A DNA stretch of 64,000 nt from Sphingomonas sp. CROZ-RG-20F-R02-07 (lineage in GTDB: Bacteria > Pseudomonadota > Alphaproteobacteria > Sphingomonadales > Sphingomonadaceae): contig NZ_JAKNQJ010000010.1 in NCBI RefSeq assembly GCF_022662335.1, positions 1-64,000 of the forward strand, read 5' to 3'. The notes beneath the pieces are model-generated. The model had not been told where the DNA came from, ran no database searches, and was given only the letters and a program-made list of their open reading frames with translations. Made by a program: the position numbers and the translations under genes. Shown here one piece after another: positions 1-8,478 of the stretch (position 1 is its first letter; the number at the start of each line of letters is the position of its first letter).

Positions 1-66
1 ACGGGATGTCAGCGCCGACATGATCGACAGCACCGTAGTCCGGGCGCACCACTGCGCCGTCGGGCT

Positions 67-73
67 AAAAAAG
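67..73 (+). other. Probable programmed -1 frameshift site (A AAA AAG)
   Basis: In the frame that encodes the upstream half (cta aaa aag ggg) the heptamer A AAA AAG is a canonical X XXY YYZ slippery site. Slipping back one base gives exactly the frame that encodes the rest of the IS5-type transposase. The position matches where IS427-like elements join their two ORFs. No stimulatory hairpin was modelled. Confidence 0.7.
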
Positions 74-135
74 GGGATCAGAAATTCGAGGGGCTCGGCC
101 GTTCGCGAGGCGGCTTCACGAGCAAGCTGCACGCC

Positions 136-144
136 CGCTGTGAT
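136..144 (+). repeat. Target site duplication of the IS21 element, left copy
   Basis: CGCTGTGAT directly abuts the TGTGGATC end of the IS21 element and recurs at 2661-2669 directly after the CGCCGATTGACA end. Nine bases is at or slightly above the length usually given for IS21-family duplications, so one outer base may match by chance. Confidence 0.85.
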
Positions 145-205
145 TGTGGATCGGCGTGGAAAAAGGACCCCGGTAGCGGGGTGATCGGCGTCGAAAAAGG
201 ACCCC
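145..205 (+). repeat. IS21 left end with two subterminal repeats
   Basis: Two copies of GATCGGCGT(G/C)GAAAAAGGACCCC lie at 149-171 and 183-205. They are probable IstA binding sites, and their complements form the right end. The terminal inverted repeat starts at 145. Confidence 0.85.
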
Positions 206-262
206 TCATCCCGGTGGTCTAGGCTGTCCGCTTGGCGGTGTGTCAGGCGGCGAGATCGGGAT

Positions 263-1771
263 GTGGTATTGGAGACGGTGTTGAGGATCCGGCGCGAGCA
301 CGCGGCGGGAAAAGCCATCAAGGCGATCATGCGAGACCTGCATTTATCTCGCAAAGTGGTGCGCAAGGCGATCCGGTCGCCGGAGGCGGACATGGGCTAC
401 CGGCGTGAGGTGCAGCCGCTGCCCAAGCTGGGGCCGTTCCAGGCGCGACTGAATGCGTTGCTCGATGAAGACGAGGCGCGGCCGCGGCGCGAGAAGCTGC
501 GCATCACGCGTATCCACGATCTGCTGCTGCGCGAGGGGTTCGACGGCTCGTATGATGCGGTGCGCCGCTATGCGGCCCGCTGGCGGCAGGCACGTCGTCG
601 GGACGTGATGAATGCACCAGCGTTCATCCCGCTGCTGTTTCGGCCGGGCGAGGCCTATCAGTTCGACTGGAGCCACGAGGACGTCGAGATCGCGGGCAAG
701 CCGATGCGCGTGAAGGTCGCCCATGTGCGGCTGTGCGCGTCGCGGGTGATATACGTGCGAGCCTATCCGCGTGAGACGCAAGAGATGCTGTTCGACGCGC
801 ATGCGCGGGCGTTCGCCTTCTTCGGGGGCGTGCCGACGCGCGGCATCTACGACAACATGAAGACGGCGGTGACGAGCGTGTTCACCGGCAAGGAGCGGGT
901 CTTCAACCGGCGCTTCCTGGTCATGGCCAGCCACTACATGGTCGAACCGACAGCCTGCTCGCCAGCAGCCGGCTGGGAGAAAGGTCAGGTCGAGAACCAG
1001 GTGCAGACCGCACGTGGCCGGTTCTTCCAGCCGCGTCTGCGCTTTGCCAGCATCGAGGAGCTGAACGGCTGGCTTGAGGCGGAGTGCCGGCGCTGGGCGG
1101 ACATGCACCAGCATCCCGAGCAGAAGGAACTGACGGTTGCTCAGGCATGGGCTGCCGAGCGTAGCGTGCTCCAGCCGGTCGTAGCGCCCTTCGATGGGTT
1201 CTATGAGAGCGAGCACGCGGTAAGCGGCACGTGCCTGATAAACTTCGACCGCAACCGCTACTCGGTCACGGCCAAGGTCGTGCGGCGTGCGGTCCAGGTC
1301 CGTGCGTATGCCGACCGCATCGTCGTGCGCTGCGACGGCGAGGTCGTTGCCGACCATCCCCGGTTCTTCGGTCGTGACCGGACCATCTACGACCCGTGGC
1401 ACTATTTGCCTGTGCTGGTGACCAAGCCGGGCGCCCTGCGCAACGGTGCGCCGTTCCAGGGCTGGGAGCTGCCACCTGCGCTATCACGGCTGCGGCGCAA
1501 GCTCGGCGCCGGCGACGATGCCGACCGGCGCTTCGTACGGGTGCTGGCGGCGGTGCTCGACGACGGGCTGGAGGCAGTTGAAGCAGCCGTGCACGAGGCG
1601 TTGCTGGCCGGCGTCACCAGCGACGACGTCATTCTCAACATCCTGGCCCGCAGGCGAGAACCGCCACGACCGTTGACCATCGTCACGCCCGAAGACCTGG
1701 CGCTGCGTCATCCGCCGCGTGCCGACTGCGGTCGCTATGACAGCCTGCGAGGCCTTCATGCAGCGGCATGA
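263..1771 (+). CDS. istA: IS21-family transposase IstA (DDE/rve integrase)
   Basis: Cut-and-paste transposase of the IS21 element, 502 aa, a normal length for IstA. The N terminus ([19 protein letters not shown], then [10 protein letters not shown]) is a helix-turn-helix for end binding. The integrase-like catalytic core shows the three acidic positions in [16 protein letters not shown] and KGQVENQV. The start is GTG at 263, because the ATG at 261 is out of frame. It lies just inside the left-end repeats and overlaps istB by 14 bp, implying translational coupling. No stop or frameshift was seen. Confidence 0.95.
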   Translation: MVLETVLRIRREHAAGKAIKAIMRDLHLSRKVVRKAIRSPEADMGYRREVQPLPKLGPFQARLNALLDEDEARPRREKLRITRIHDLLLREGFDGSYDAVRRYAARWRQARRRDVMNAPAFIPLLFRPGEAYQFDWSHEDVEIAGKPMRVKVAHVRLCASRVIYVRAYPRETQEMLFDAHARAFAFFGGVPTRGIYDNMKTAVTSVFTGKERVFNRRFLVMASHYMVEPTACSPAAGWEKGQVENQVQTARGRFFQPRLRFASIEELNGWLEAECRRWADMHQHPEQKELTVAQAWAAERSVLQPVVAPFDGFYESEHAVSGTCLINFDRNRYSVTAKVVRRAVQVRAYADRIVVRCDGEVVADHPRFFGRDRTIYDPWHYLPVLVTKPGALRNGAPFQGWELPPALSRLRRKLGAGDDADRRFVRVLAAVLDDGLEAVEAAVHEALLAGVTSDDVILNILARRREPPRPLTIVTPEDLALRHPPRADCGRYDSLRGLHAAA

Positions 1772-2486
1772 GATGATGACGGCGATGGCGGGGCTTGGCC
1801 TCAAGGGCATGGCCGGCGCGTTCGACGAGGCGGTGACCACCGGCCTGCAGCGCAAGCGCACGACGATGGAGATCCTGACCGACCTGCTGCGTGCCGAGGC
1901 AACCCACCGCCATGCAGCGTCGGTCCGCTACCGGATGTCAGCCGCCAGGCTACCAGCGGTGAAGGATCTCGACGCCTTCGTCTTCGAGGACACCCCCATC
2001 AACGAAGGCCTGGTGCGCTCGCTGCACAGCGGCTCGTTCCTGGCGGGCCAGCGCAACGTCGTGCTGGTCGGTGGAACGGGCACCGGCAAGACACACCTGG
2101 CCAGCGCCATCACCGCCAACGTCGTGCGAGCTGGCGCCCGCGGACACTATTTCAACACGGTCGACCTGGTGAACCGGCTCGAGGAGGAGAACCGCCTCGG
2201 CAAGGCGGGCACGCTGGCGGCTCAGCTCTCCCGGCTCGACCTCGTGGTGCTCGACGAGCTGGGCTACCTGCCATTCGCCCGCTCGGGCGGTCAGCTGCTC
2301 TTCCATCTGGTCAGCAAACTCTACGAGCGCACTTCCGTCATCGTCACAACGAACCTGGCCTTTGGCGAATGGCCCACCGTCTTCGGCGACCCCAAGATGA
2401 CCACCGCGCTGCTCGACCGCATTACCCACCACTGCGACATCGTCGAGACCGGCAACGACAGCTGGCGCTTCAAGCACCGCAGCTGA
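1758..2486 (+). CDS. istB: IS21-family helper ATPase IstB
   Basis: AAA+ ATPase, DnaC-like, that forms target-bound oligomers and recruits IstA to DNA. At 242 aa it has Walker A (GGTGTGKTH), Walker B (LVVLDELGY) and a sensor region ([10 protein letters not shown]), all intact. I chose ATG 1758 (MQRHEMM), the usual IstB N terminus, which overlaps the istA stop. An open frame extends upstream to 1719 but lies within istA. Together with istA and both ends it makes a complete element. Confidence 0.95.
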   Translation: MQRHEMMTAMAGLGLKGMAGAFDEAVTTGLQRKRTTMEILTDLLRAEATHRHAASVRYRMSAARLPAVKDLDAFVFEDTPINEGLVRSLHSGSFLAGQRNVVLVGGTGTGKTHLASAITANVVRAGARGHYFNTVDLVNRLEEENRLGKAGTLAAQLSRLDLVVLDELGYLPFARSGGQLLFHLVSKLYERTSVIVTTNLAFGEWPTVFGDPKMTTALLDRITHHCDIVETGNDSWRFKHRS

Positions 2487-2608
2487 CGCCCGGGACCACC
2501 GGCCAAAGACGCTTCGCGCTGGTTGCGCCTCCGGTCGGGCTACGCCCGCCCTACGCCGCAACCAGCGCGAACGGCACGCCCGCCATAACCGTCACGCTGC
2601 ACGACGAA

Positions 2609-2660
2609 GGGGGTCCCTTTTGGACGCCGATAGGGGGTCCTTTTTGGACGCCGATTGACA
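2609..2660 (+). repeat. IS21 right end with two subterminal repeats
   Basis: Two copies of GGGGGTCC(C)TTTTGGACGCCGAT-like sequence at 2609-2631 and 2633-2655 are the reverse complement of the left-end repeats. The terminal inverted repeat ends in TTGACA at 2660. Positions 2487-2608, between istB and these repeats, show no other feature. Confidence 0.85.
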
Positions 2661-2669
2661 CGCTGTGAT
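2661..2669 (+). repeat. Target site duplication of the IS21 element, right copy
   Basis: CGCTGTGAT, identical to 136-144. Deleting 145-2669 would restore the IS5 transposase reading frame as ...HARCDGQGRPL.... Confidence 0.85.
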
Positions 2670-3047
2670 GGTCAGGGGCGACCGCTATGTTTCGTCCTGA
2701 CGCCGGGCCAGACTCACGACGTGAAGGGTTTCGGGCCCTTGTTCGGGATGCTGGCTGACCGGATCGAGGCTCTGCTTGCCGATAAGGGCTATGACGCCGA
2801 TGCCATTCGCCAGGAACTCGCCAAGGCGGATGTCGAGGCGGTCATTCCAACCAAAAGCAACCGCCGCATACCGATCCCGCATGATCGCGAAAAATACCGT
2901 TGGCGCAATCTCGTCGAGCGCTTGTTCAACAGGCTCAAGAACTGGCGCCGTGTCGCAACGCGTTATGACAAGACCGCAGAGTCATACCTCGGCTTCGTCG
3001 CGCTCGCCTCAGTTACGCTGTGGCTGCCCTTTGTCCACGTGACCTAG
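2661..3047 (+). pseudogene. IS5-family transposase, 3' part (split gene)
   Basis: Carries the C-terminal half of the IS427-like transposase: GQGRPLCFVLTPGQTHD, then LLADKGYDADAIRQEL with a catalytic Asp, VIPTKSNRR, and the Y-R-E-like signature WRNLVERLFNRLKNWRR. It ends at the tag at 3045-3047. It has no start of its own (any start inside it would be artificial) and continues the piece at 2-144. The sequence is otherwise undamaged, so only the IS21 insertion inactivates it. Confidence 0.88.
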
Positions 3048-3073
3048 GTTCACCCTCCCGCTCGCACGCTGTA

Positions 3074-3595
3074 TTATCCCACCCGTCGCCCGCGAACAGG
3101 CCGCTCGTGATCGACGAACATAAAATATGACCCGAGCGCGCCTTTCTTGATCCGGAGTTTGACACCCGATCTGGGATCCATCGACGACGGATCGGTCGTC
3201 TGCCAATGCGCGCCATCGGGCAGAAGGAATTCGAACTTCCCGTTACCGATGGAACGCACTTGCGTGGCCGTCGTCTCGATCTCGGTGAACTCGTCGCGCT
3301 TCGTCTCGTCCGAGCGACCGAACAAGGGGATCGACGGCAGGGCGAAACCGAAGAGCGAGCGCTTCGTCTGCCGCACGCCCTCCTGGTCGAGGACGGTCAG
3401 CGTCTTGCGATCGAGGGCCTGTTGCAATTGCGCCGCGGCCTTGTCGAAGCAGGCCAAGCGCGCCGTCGAATCGGCGACAGCGCGACACTGGGCAATGGCC
3501 GCCACTTCGCCTGCTTTGGGCACTTCGGCCCCTGCGAACGAAGCAAGCGCCGTCGCGCCCAAAGCTGCCAGAGTCCATCGATGATCGCGTCGCAT
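3074..3595 (-). CDS. Hypothetical periplasmic protein with a conserved Cys motif
   Basis: 173 aa with an N-terminal signal peptide (cleavage likely near SFAGA, residues 19-23) and then a segment CRAVADSTARLACFD (37-51). Paired cysteines of this kind followed by FDK occur at the mature N terminus of several small secreted proteobacterial families. The C-terminal half (FEFLLPDGAHWQTTD, then VKLRIKKGALGSY) looks beta-rich. Function unknown. It is divergent from the TonB-dependent receptor, with about 240 bp between their starts, and its 3' end lies 26 bp from the IS5 transposase stop. Confidence 0.75.
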   Translation of the reverse strand: MRRDHRWTLAALGATALASFAGAEVPKAGEVAAIAQCRAVADSTARLACFDKAAAQLQQALDRKTLTVLDQEGVRQTKRSLFGFALPSIPLFGRSDETKRDEFTEIETTATQVRSIGNGKFEFLLPDGAHWQTTDPSSMDPRSGVKLRIKKGALGSYFMFVDHERPVRGRRVG

Positions 3596-3834
3596 GTTAC
3601 CCCCTGAGGTTCGGTCTGTTCACCAAGCCTTAGCCGAAACCGGTTCCGAACCGCAAAGCCTCACCCGAGTGTGTCTAATATGTGACGATCGTAATTTTCC
3701 GGAACAAACCGCCACTAACCAATTGTCCGATCCGGACATAGACGGCTAGGAATGCTGCAACGCAAGGAACCTGCGTGATGTTTTCTCGTCGACAAGGTCC
3801 CCAAGGATCCGGCGAGCTAAAGGGGGAATATCAG

Positions 3835-6800
3835 ATGACGCGTAGCTATCGTCGACAGTTGCTCGCCTCAAGCCTGCTGGTCGGTGCCTCGTTCGCCATG
3901 ACTGGCGCGGCACACGCGCAGGCCAGCACGGCGCCACAGGCATCGTCCACCACGGACGAAACCGGCCAGACCACCACGCCGGACACTGCCAAGCCCGACA
4001 GCACGGGCGACATCGTCGTCACCGGTTCGCTGATCCGCGACCCGAACCTCGTATCGGCCAGCCCGGTCACCTCGGTCGGCCAAGACGAGATCCAGCTGCG
4101 TCAGTCGAACACGGCGGAAGAAATCCTGCGCGACCTGCCCGGCGCGGTTCCCAGCATTGGCTCGGCCGTCAACAACGGCAATGGCGGCGCCTCGTTCGTC
4201 GATCTTCGCGGCCTCGGCTCGACGCGCAACGTCGTCCTGCTCGACGGCAACCGCATCGCACCCGCGGGCCTCGCCGGACGCGTCGATCTTAACAACATCC
4301 CGCTCGCTCTGGTCGAGCGTGCGGACACGCTCACCGGTGGTGCGGCCACCACCTATGGCGCCGATGCGGTCGCCGGCGTGGTGAACTTCATCACGCGCAG
4401 CAACTTCTCGGGCGTCGATGCGCAGATCAGCAACCAGATTACCGAACGCGGCGACGGCAAGTACTTCCGCGGCGATCTGACCATCGGTGGTAACTTCGAC
4501 GAGGACAAGGGTAACGTCGTCTTCTCGGTGGGCTATCAGAATTCCGATCCGGTCTACCAGGGCGACCGCACCTATTCGGTCAACAACATCGACTCGTTCT
4601 CGGGCACAACGAGCGGCTCGGGAACCAGCATTCCTTCGCGCTTCACGCGCCCCGGCTCGGCAACGCAGCAGATCGATCCTAACACAGGTGGGCTCGTTCC
4701 AACCTATGCGCTGTTCAACTTCAATCCCTACAACATCTTCCAGACTCCGTTCCGCCGCTACAATATGTACGGTGCCGGCCATTACGACATCAGCGACAGC
4801 ATCGAGGTGTATACGCGCGGCCTGTTCTCCAAGAACACCGTCCAGACCATCGTTGCGCCATCGGGAATTTTCAGCAGCTCGCTGACCATCCCATATAGCA
4901 ATCCGTATCTCCCCGCTGCTGCTCGCGCGCAGTTCTGCGCCTCCAACGGTCTGACCGTCGCACAGTGCACCGCAGCGGCTGCGGCTACGAGCCCGTTCCT
5001 TGCGGACGGCAAGACGGCGAACCCCGACTTCCGCACGTTCACGACCACCGTGTTGCGCCGTACCACCGAAGTTGGTCCGCGTATCTCGAACTTCTCCACG
5101 ACGATCTTCGACTATCGCGGCGGCGTAAAGGTGGGCATCACCGACTCGCTCAAGCTCGACGTTTCGGCAGGCTATGGCGAATCCGAGAACCGTCAGACGC
5201 TGCAGAACTACGTGCTTACCTCACGCGTCCGTGCGGCGGTCTATGCAACCAACACCACGACTTGCCTTGCCAACGCACCGAACGGCGCGGCGAGCACGGC
5301 TGCAGGTTCGGGCTGCGTTCCGCTGAACATCTTCGGTCCCCAAGGCTCGATCACGTCCGCGATGATCCCGTATATCACGGGTGAGAGCACCACGACGGTC
5401 CGGACGTCGCTCCTTCAGACACGCGCCCTGCTGACCGGCGATCTGCCGATCACCAGCCCGTTCGCATCGAGCCCGATCGGGTTTGCAGCCGGTGCCGAGT
5501 ATCGCAAGTACTTCGCATCGCAGCGCTCGGACACACTCGCTCAGACTGCGGGCGAATTGGGCGGTGCCGGTGGTGCTGCGCCGAACGAGGACGGTGGTTA
5601 TGAGGTCACCGAGGGTTATGCCGAAATCAACGCGCCGTTGATCAGCGACAAGCCCTTCTTCCAATCGCTGTCGCTCGAAGGCGGTGTCCGTTATTCACAC
5701 TACAAGGTCTTTTCGGCCAACAACCCGACCTACAACACGACGACGTACAAAGGTGGCGGCGCTTGGGAGCCGGTCACGGGCCTCAAGCTGCGTGGCACCT
5801 ACCAGCGTGCGGTTCGCGCGCCGAACATTGCGGAGCTTTTCGCACCGCAGGTGACGGGCCTGACAAACCTCGCCAGCGATCCCTGCGCCTCGTTCACCAA
5901 CCAGGGCAAGGTGAAGATGGCGACGCCGACCGGCAATCTCGCCGCCATCTGCCTTGCGCAGGGTGCGACGCAGGCGAATCTGGCGAACATCGCCGATCCC
6001 ACGGGTGGGCAGGCCAATGCGACCGCCGGTGGCAACCTCAACCTGAAGCCCGAGATTTCGGACAGCTTCACGGGCGGTGTCGTCTTCCAGCCGACGTCGT
6101 TGGTTCGCGGTCTCTCGCTGAGCGTCGATTATTACAACATCAAGGTGACCGGCGCCGTTTCGTCGCCGGGGCCGCAGGACGTGATCGATGCTTGCTTCAA
6201 GAACCAGACAGCAGCCAGCGCCACCAGTGCTGCCTGTACGTCGATCCGGCGCAATCCGGTCAACGGTCAGCTTGACGGCGACGTGGCGACGACGTTCGGC
6301 TTGCCGCTGGTTTCGTCGAACCTGGGTCTCATCAAGACCAGTGGCATCGATCTGGGCTTCAACTACAGCCGAAACATCGGCGTGGTGAAGTTCTCGGGCA
6401 GCTTCACGGGCAACTACACGATCGACTCGAAGTTCAAGGCAATTCCGACGTCGGGCCTCTATCGCGATTGCGTTGGCTACTACTCGGTTAACTGCCCGTC
6501 GATCCAGCCCGAGTTGTACTGGAACGCCCGTGCGACGTTTGGCTACCAAAAGACCGATTTCTCGGTCCTGTGGCGCCATATCGACTCCGTCCAGTACGAG
6601 CCGGCAGCGATCGACACCTCGACCGCGGCGGCCACGGCTGCGACCACCCCAGCTGCGGGCTTTGGCCGCATCCCGGCGTACAACTATATCGATTTCACGG
6701 TTCGCTACAGCGTGAACGAGAACTTCGACTTCACGATTACGATGACCAATGCGTTCGACAAAAACCCCCCGCTGGTCGGTTCGACCATCGGTTCGACGCT

Positions 6801-6882
6801 CTACAACAGCGGCAACACCTATCCGTCGACCTACGATCCGCTGGGCCGTCGCTTTGCGGTTTCGGGTCGCCTCCGCTTCTAG
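3835..6882 (+). CDS. TonB-dependent outer-membrane receptor
   Basis: About 1,015 aa. The signal peptide ends near AAHAQ, then comes a low-complexity Thr/Asp stretch, a TonB-box-like DIVVTGSLI, a plug domain (SPVTSVGQDEI, FVDLRGLGSTRNVVLLDG, GGAATTYGADAVAGVVNFI) and a long 22-strand-type barrel with RGTYQRAVRAPNIAELF and a terminal aromatic strand GRRFAVSGRLRF. I start at ATG 3835 because AAGGGGGAA precedes it by about 8 nt; an open frame continues up to 3775. The receptor imports an unknown substrate using TonB energy. Its neighbours, a P-loop protein and two hydroxylase-like proteins, often accompany this receptor subfamily in sphingomonads (from memory). Confidence 0.93.
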   Translation: MTRSYRRQLLASSLLVGASFAMTGAAHAQASTAPQASSTTDETGQTTTPDTAKPDSTGDIVVTGSLIRDPNLVSASPVTSVGQDEIQLRQSNTAEEILRDLPGAVPSIGSAVNNGNGGASFVDLRGLGSTRNVVLLDGNRIAPAGLAGRVDLNNIPLALVERADTLTGGAATTYGADAVAGVVNFITRSNFSGVDAQISNQITERGDGKYFRGDLTIGGNFDEDKGNVVFSVGYQNSDPVYQGDRTYSVNNIDSFSGTTSGSGTSIPSRFTRPGSATQQIDPNTGGLVPTYALFNFNPYNIFQTPFRRYNMYGAGHYDISDSIEVYTRGLFSKNTVQTIVAPSGIFSSSLTIPYSNPYLPAAARAQFCASNGLTVAQCTAAAAATSPFLADGKTANPDFRTFTTTVLRRTTEVGPRISNFSTTIFDYRGGVKVGITDSLKLDVSAGYGESENRQTLQNYVLTSRVRAAVYATNTTTCLANAPNGAASTAAGSGCVPLNIFGPQGSITSAMIPYITGESTTTVRTSLLQTRALLTGDLPITSPFASSPIGFAAGAEYRKYFASQRSDTLAQTAGELGGAGGAAPNEDGGYEVTEGYAEINAPLISDKPFFQSLSLEGGVRYSHYKVFSANNPTYNTTTYKGGGAWEPVTGLKLRGTYQRAVRAPNIAELFAPQVTGLTNLASDPCASFTNQGKVKMATPTGNLAAICLAQGATQANLANIADPTGGQANATAGGNLNLKPEISDSFTGGVVFQPTSLVRGLSLSVDYYNIKVTGAVSSPGPQDVIDACFKNQTAASATSAACTSIRRNPVNGQLDGDVATTFGLPLVSSNLGLIKTSGIDLGFNYSRNIGVVKFSGSFTGNYTIDSKFKAIPTSGLYRDCVGYYSVNCPSIQPELYWNARATFGYQKTDFSVLWRHIDSVQYEPAAIDTSTAAATAATTPAAGFGRIPAYNYIDFTVRYSVNENFDFTITMTNAFDKNPPLVGSTIGSTLYNSGNTYPSTYDPLGRRFAVSGRLRF

Positions 6883-6904
6883 AACAAGCGGAAACACAAA
6901 CGAG

Positions 6905-6932
6905 AAAGGCGGGCTTCGGCCCGCCTTTTTTG
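6905..6932 (+). terminator. Rho-independent terminator after the TonB receptor
   Basis: A perfect GC-rich stem (AAAGGCGGGC, loop TTCG, GCCCGCCTTT) followed by a T run sits about 23 bp after the receptor stop. The sequence after it (6933-6978) runs to the 3' end of the convergent P-loop gene. Confidence 0.9.
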
Positions 6933-6978
6933 TTTCGGCATTCTGCCGGAACGACCAAACGGCAACGTCCCGGAAGGC

Positions 6979-8007
6979 TCAGCCCAACAGCGAAGAGGCC
7001 AACACCAAGGGAATGCCATGCGCATCCGCAACCGCCGTGGCCCAGATCGCCACCTTGTCGAGCTCGTCGGCATGAAGCACACCGGCATCCGCCACCTCCG
7101 CCGCCCGTGCGGCGTCGCCAAACACGGTGCCGAACTTGGAATGCCGGGTGAAGGCGGGGCCAGCGACGATGCCGTCCACCGCCGTGGATGACAGCGCCAA
7201 GCTGAAATGCGCGCCGAGCGCCACCGTCACCTCACGCGAACGCCGCGTCACCGCCTCGCTGTCCAGTGTCCGGACGCGTGCGCCGAAGCGCTGCGCCATG
7301 CCAGCGAACAGCGCCTGCTGCGCCAGCCAGCACAAGGCCGCGATCTGGAGATCCGACTGGCCGAAATATTCGTCCTGACCAAAATTGAACGGCAGCATCC
7401 CGTCCTTCGCGAGACCCAGGAACAGCTGGCGCACCCAGAGCCGCCCCCACAGCCCCTTCTTGGCGACCGATCCCAGAAACACCGGCAGCGGCGCATGAAG
7501 AAGCAGAGCCGTCGCCTCGGGTCGCAGCGCCATGATCGCTGCGGCGAACCCGTTGACGATGTTGGAAGGCTTGATGACCACCGCCTCTCCGCTCGCGAAC
7601 GGTCGTGCCAGCAACGCGAGCGTATCGTCCAGCAACCGCTCCGCATCCGCCCGCGTACCGCCGCGATGGCGAAAACCGACGACGTCGTTGAGGATCACCG
7701 GCTCCTTCAGGCTGGTCGCGATGCCCGGAAGGTCGAGCGCGTTGGCGAGCAGCGTCGAGCAGCAGAATGCCGAATGGAAGATCACGCGCAGTGGCGCTTC
7801 ATCCGGCCGCATGCCGAGCACGGCCTTGCGCGGAAGCGGCTCGAGCGGCAGGCCGGCAGGCAGATACTCGTCGGTCAGGAACGTGGCCGAGCGGCGCGTG
7901 GCGCGATCGACGCGCAGGAACTGGACCATGTCGAGCGTGGCATCGTAGCGATGCGGCAGCCATTCGGCATCGCGAACGATCGCATCGGGGGTAGCGGAAA
8001 TCGGCAT
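6979..8007 (-). CDS. Sulfotransferase-like P-loop protein
   Basis: 342 aa, soluble, no signal peptide. A strand-loop-helix VIFHSAFCCSTLLANAL resembles the 5'-phosphosulfate (PAPS) binding loop of sulfotransferases, followed by LKEPVIL and a second phosphate-binding-like stretch VVIKPSNIVNG. A clear 3'-phosphate motif is not obvious, so the activity is uncertain; it could be another P-loop transferase or kinase. It is convergent with the receptor, and its start is about 140 bp from that of the divergent small secreted protein. Confidence 0.6.
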   Translation of the reverse strand: MPISATPDAIVRDAEWLPHRYDATLDMVQFLRVDRATRRSATFLTDEYLPAGLPLEPLPRKAVLGMRPDEAPLRVIFHSAFCCSTLLANALDLPGIATSLKEPVILNDVVGFRHRGGTRADAERLLDDTLALLARPFASGEAVVIKPSNIVNGFAAAIMALRPEATALLLHAPLPVFLGSVAKKGLWGRLWVRQLFLGLAKDGMLPFNFGQDEYFGQSDLQIAALCWLAQQALFAGMAQRFGARVRTLDSEAVTRRSREVTVALGAHFSLALSSTAVDGIVAGPAFTRHSKFGTVFGDAARAAEVADAGVLHADELDKVAIWATAVADAHGIPLVLASSLLG

Positions 8008-8146
8008 GCCGCTTCGTGCCTATCATGGCGCATCTGTGCAACAAACGTATCGGCATGCTTGGAGGCAAGCTTGCAAAACTACGGCGGCTCGGCACAATCG
8101 TTTAAGTCCGCTCTGTGTGGCGGGTCCAATCCGTTTGGAGGAACCG

Positions 8147-8413
8147 ATGCCCTTGTCGATCAAGCTCGCCATGCTGCTCGTCATTGCAATGTTGGCCCAA
8201 GCCCCGGCCTTTGCCGACGATGCCGTCGCCACCAAAGCTGCCACGCCTCCTGCCGAAAAATTGATCTGCAAGACCGAAACCGTCGTGGGGTCGCTGATCC
8301 CGGGCCCGAAGCGTTGCCACACGCGGGCCCAGTGGGAGGAACATGCGCGCGCAGGTCAGGCGATCGCGCGCAAGCTGGTCGAGGACGGAACAGGTCGCCC
8401 GACCACCAACTGA
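8147..8413 (+). CDS. Small secreted protein with two cysteines
   Basis: 88 aa. ATG 8147 is preceded by GGAGGA (8137-8142) and followed by a textbook signal peptide (IKLAMLLVIAMLAQAPAFA). The mature part reads LICKTETVVGSLIPGPKRC, then HTRAQWEEHAR. A C-x(n)-GS-x-IP-x-R-C-x-T-x-x-x-W pattern recurs in small sphingomonad and caulobacter exported proteins (from memory). The cysteines may form one disulfide. Function unknown. It lies 65 bp upstream of the TPR-hydroxylase gene on the same strand and may be cotranscribed. Confidence 0.8.
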   Translation: MPLSIKLAMLLVIAMLAQAPAFADDAVATKAATPPAEKLICKTETVVGSLIPGPKRCHTRAQWEEHARAGQAIARKLVEDGTGRPTTN

Positions 8414-8478
8414 CGCGTCCATAGGACGCCCTTGCGCCTTGACGCTACGCACGACGATAAACCGGGGAAGGCCAAGCC

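Larger units (their letters stand above)
2..144 (+). pseudogene. IS5-family transposase, 5' part (split gene)
   Basis: Frame 2 encodes MIDSTVVRAHHCAVGLKKG (from 20), the middle of an IS5/IS427-type DDE transposase around its first catalytic aspartates. The reading then has to move to frame 1 at the A-rich run at 67-73 to continue as GDQKFEGLGRSRGGF and SKLHARCD. This two-frame arrangement is usual for the IS427 subgroup, so the shift is probably programmed and not damage. The N terminus is outside the window. The gene is cut at 144 by the IS21 insertion and resumes at 2661. Confidence 0.85.
145..2660 (+). mobile_element. Complete IS21-family insertion sequence (2,516 bp)
   Basis: The element begins TGTGGATCGGCG and ends CGCCGATTGACA, related inverted ends (TGT..ATCGGCG) with TG/CA termini, flanked by a 9-bp direct repeat. 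It carries overlapping istA and istB genes with all expected motifs intact. Each end has two copies of a roughly 23-bp subterminal repeat, as is typical of IS21 transposase-binding sites. Both genes and both ends look intact, so the copy may be active and its insertion fairly recent. Confidence 0.95.
1..3047 (+). mobile_element. IS5-family (IS427-like) element, interrupted by IS21; left part outside the window
   Basis: Two transposase pieces, at 2-144 and 2661-3047, read on into each other once the IS21 element and one target-duplication copy are removed. The joined protein has the IS5-type order: DSTVVRAHH, then GRSRGGFTSKLHARCD, then ADKGYDAD, then the C-terminal signature ending in RRVATRYDKTAESYL. 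The right terminal repeat should lie just past 3047 but I could not define it without the left end, which is outside the window. Confidence 0.85.

Noticed and set aside
3220..3245. A GGAATTCGAACTTCC stretch resembling a tRNA T-arm
   Set aside because: It lies inside the periplasmic protein gene and no acceptor, D or anticodon stems can be drawn around it.
5695..6897. A 400-codon minus-strand frame in the TonB receptor gene
   Set aside because: Shadow of the receptor's third-position G/C bias; no motif.
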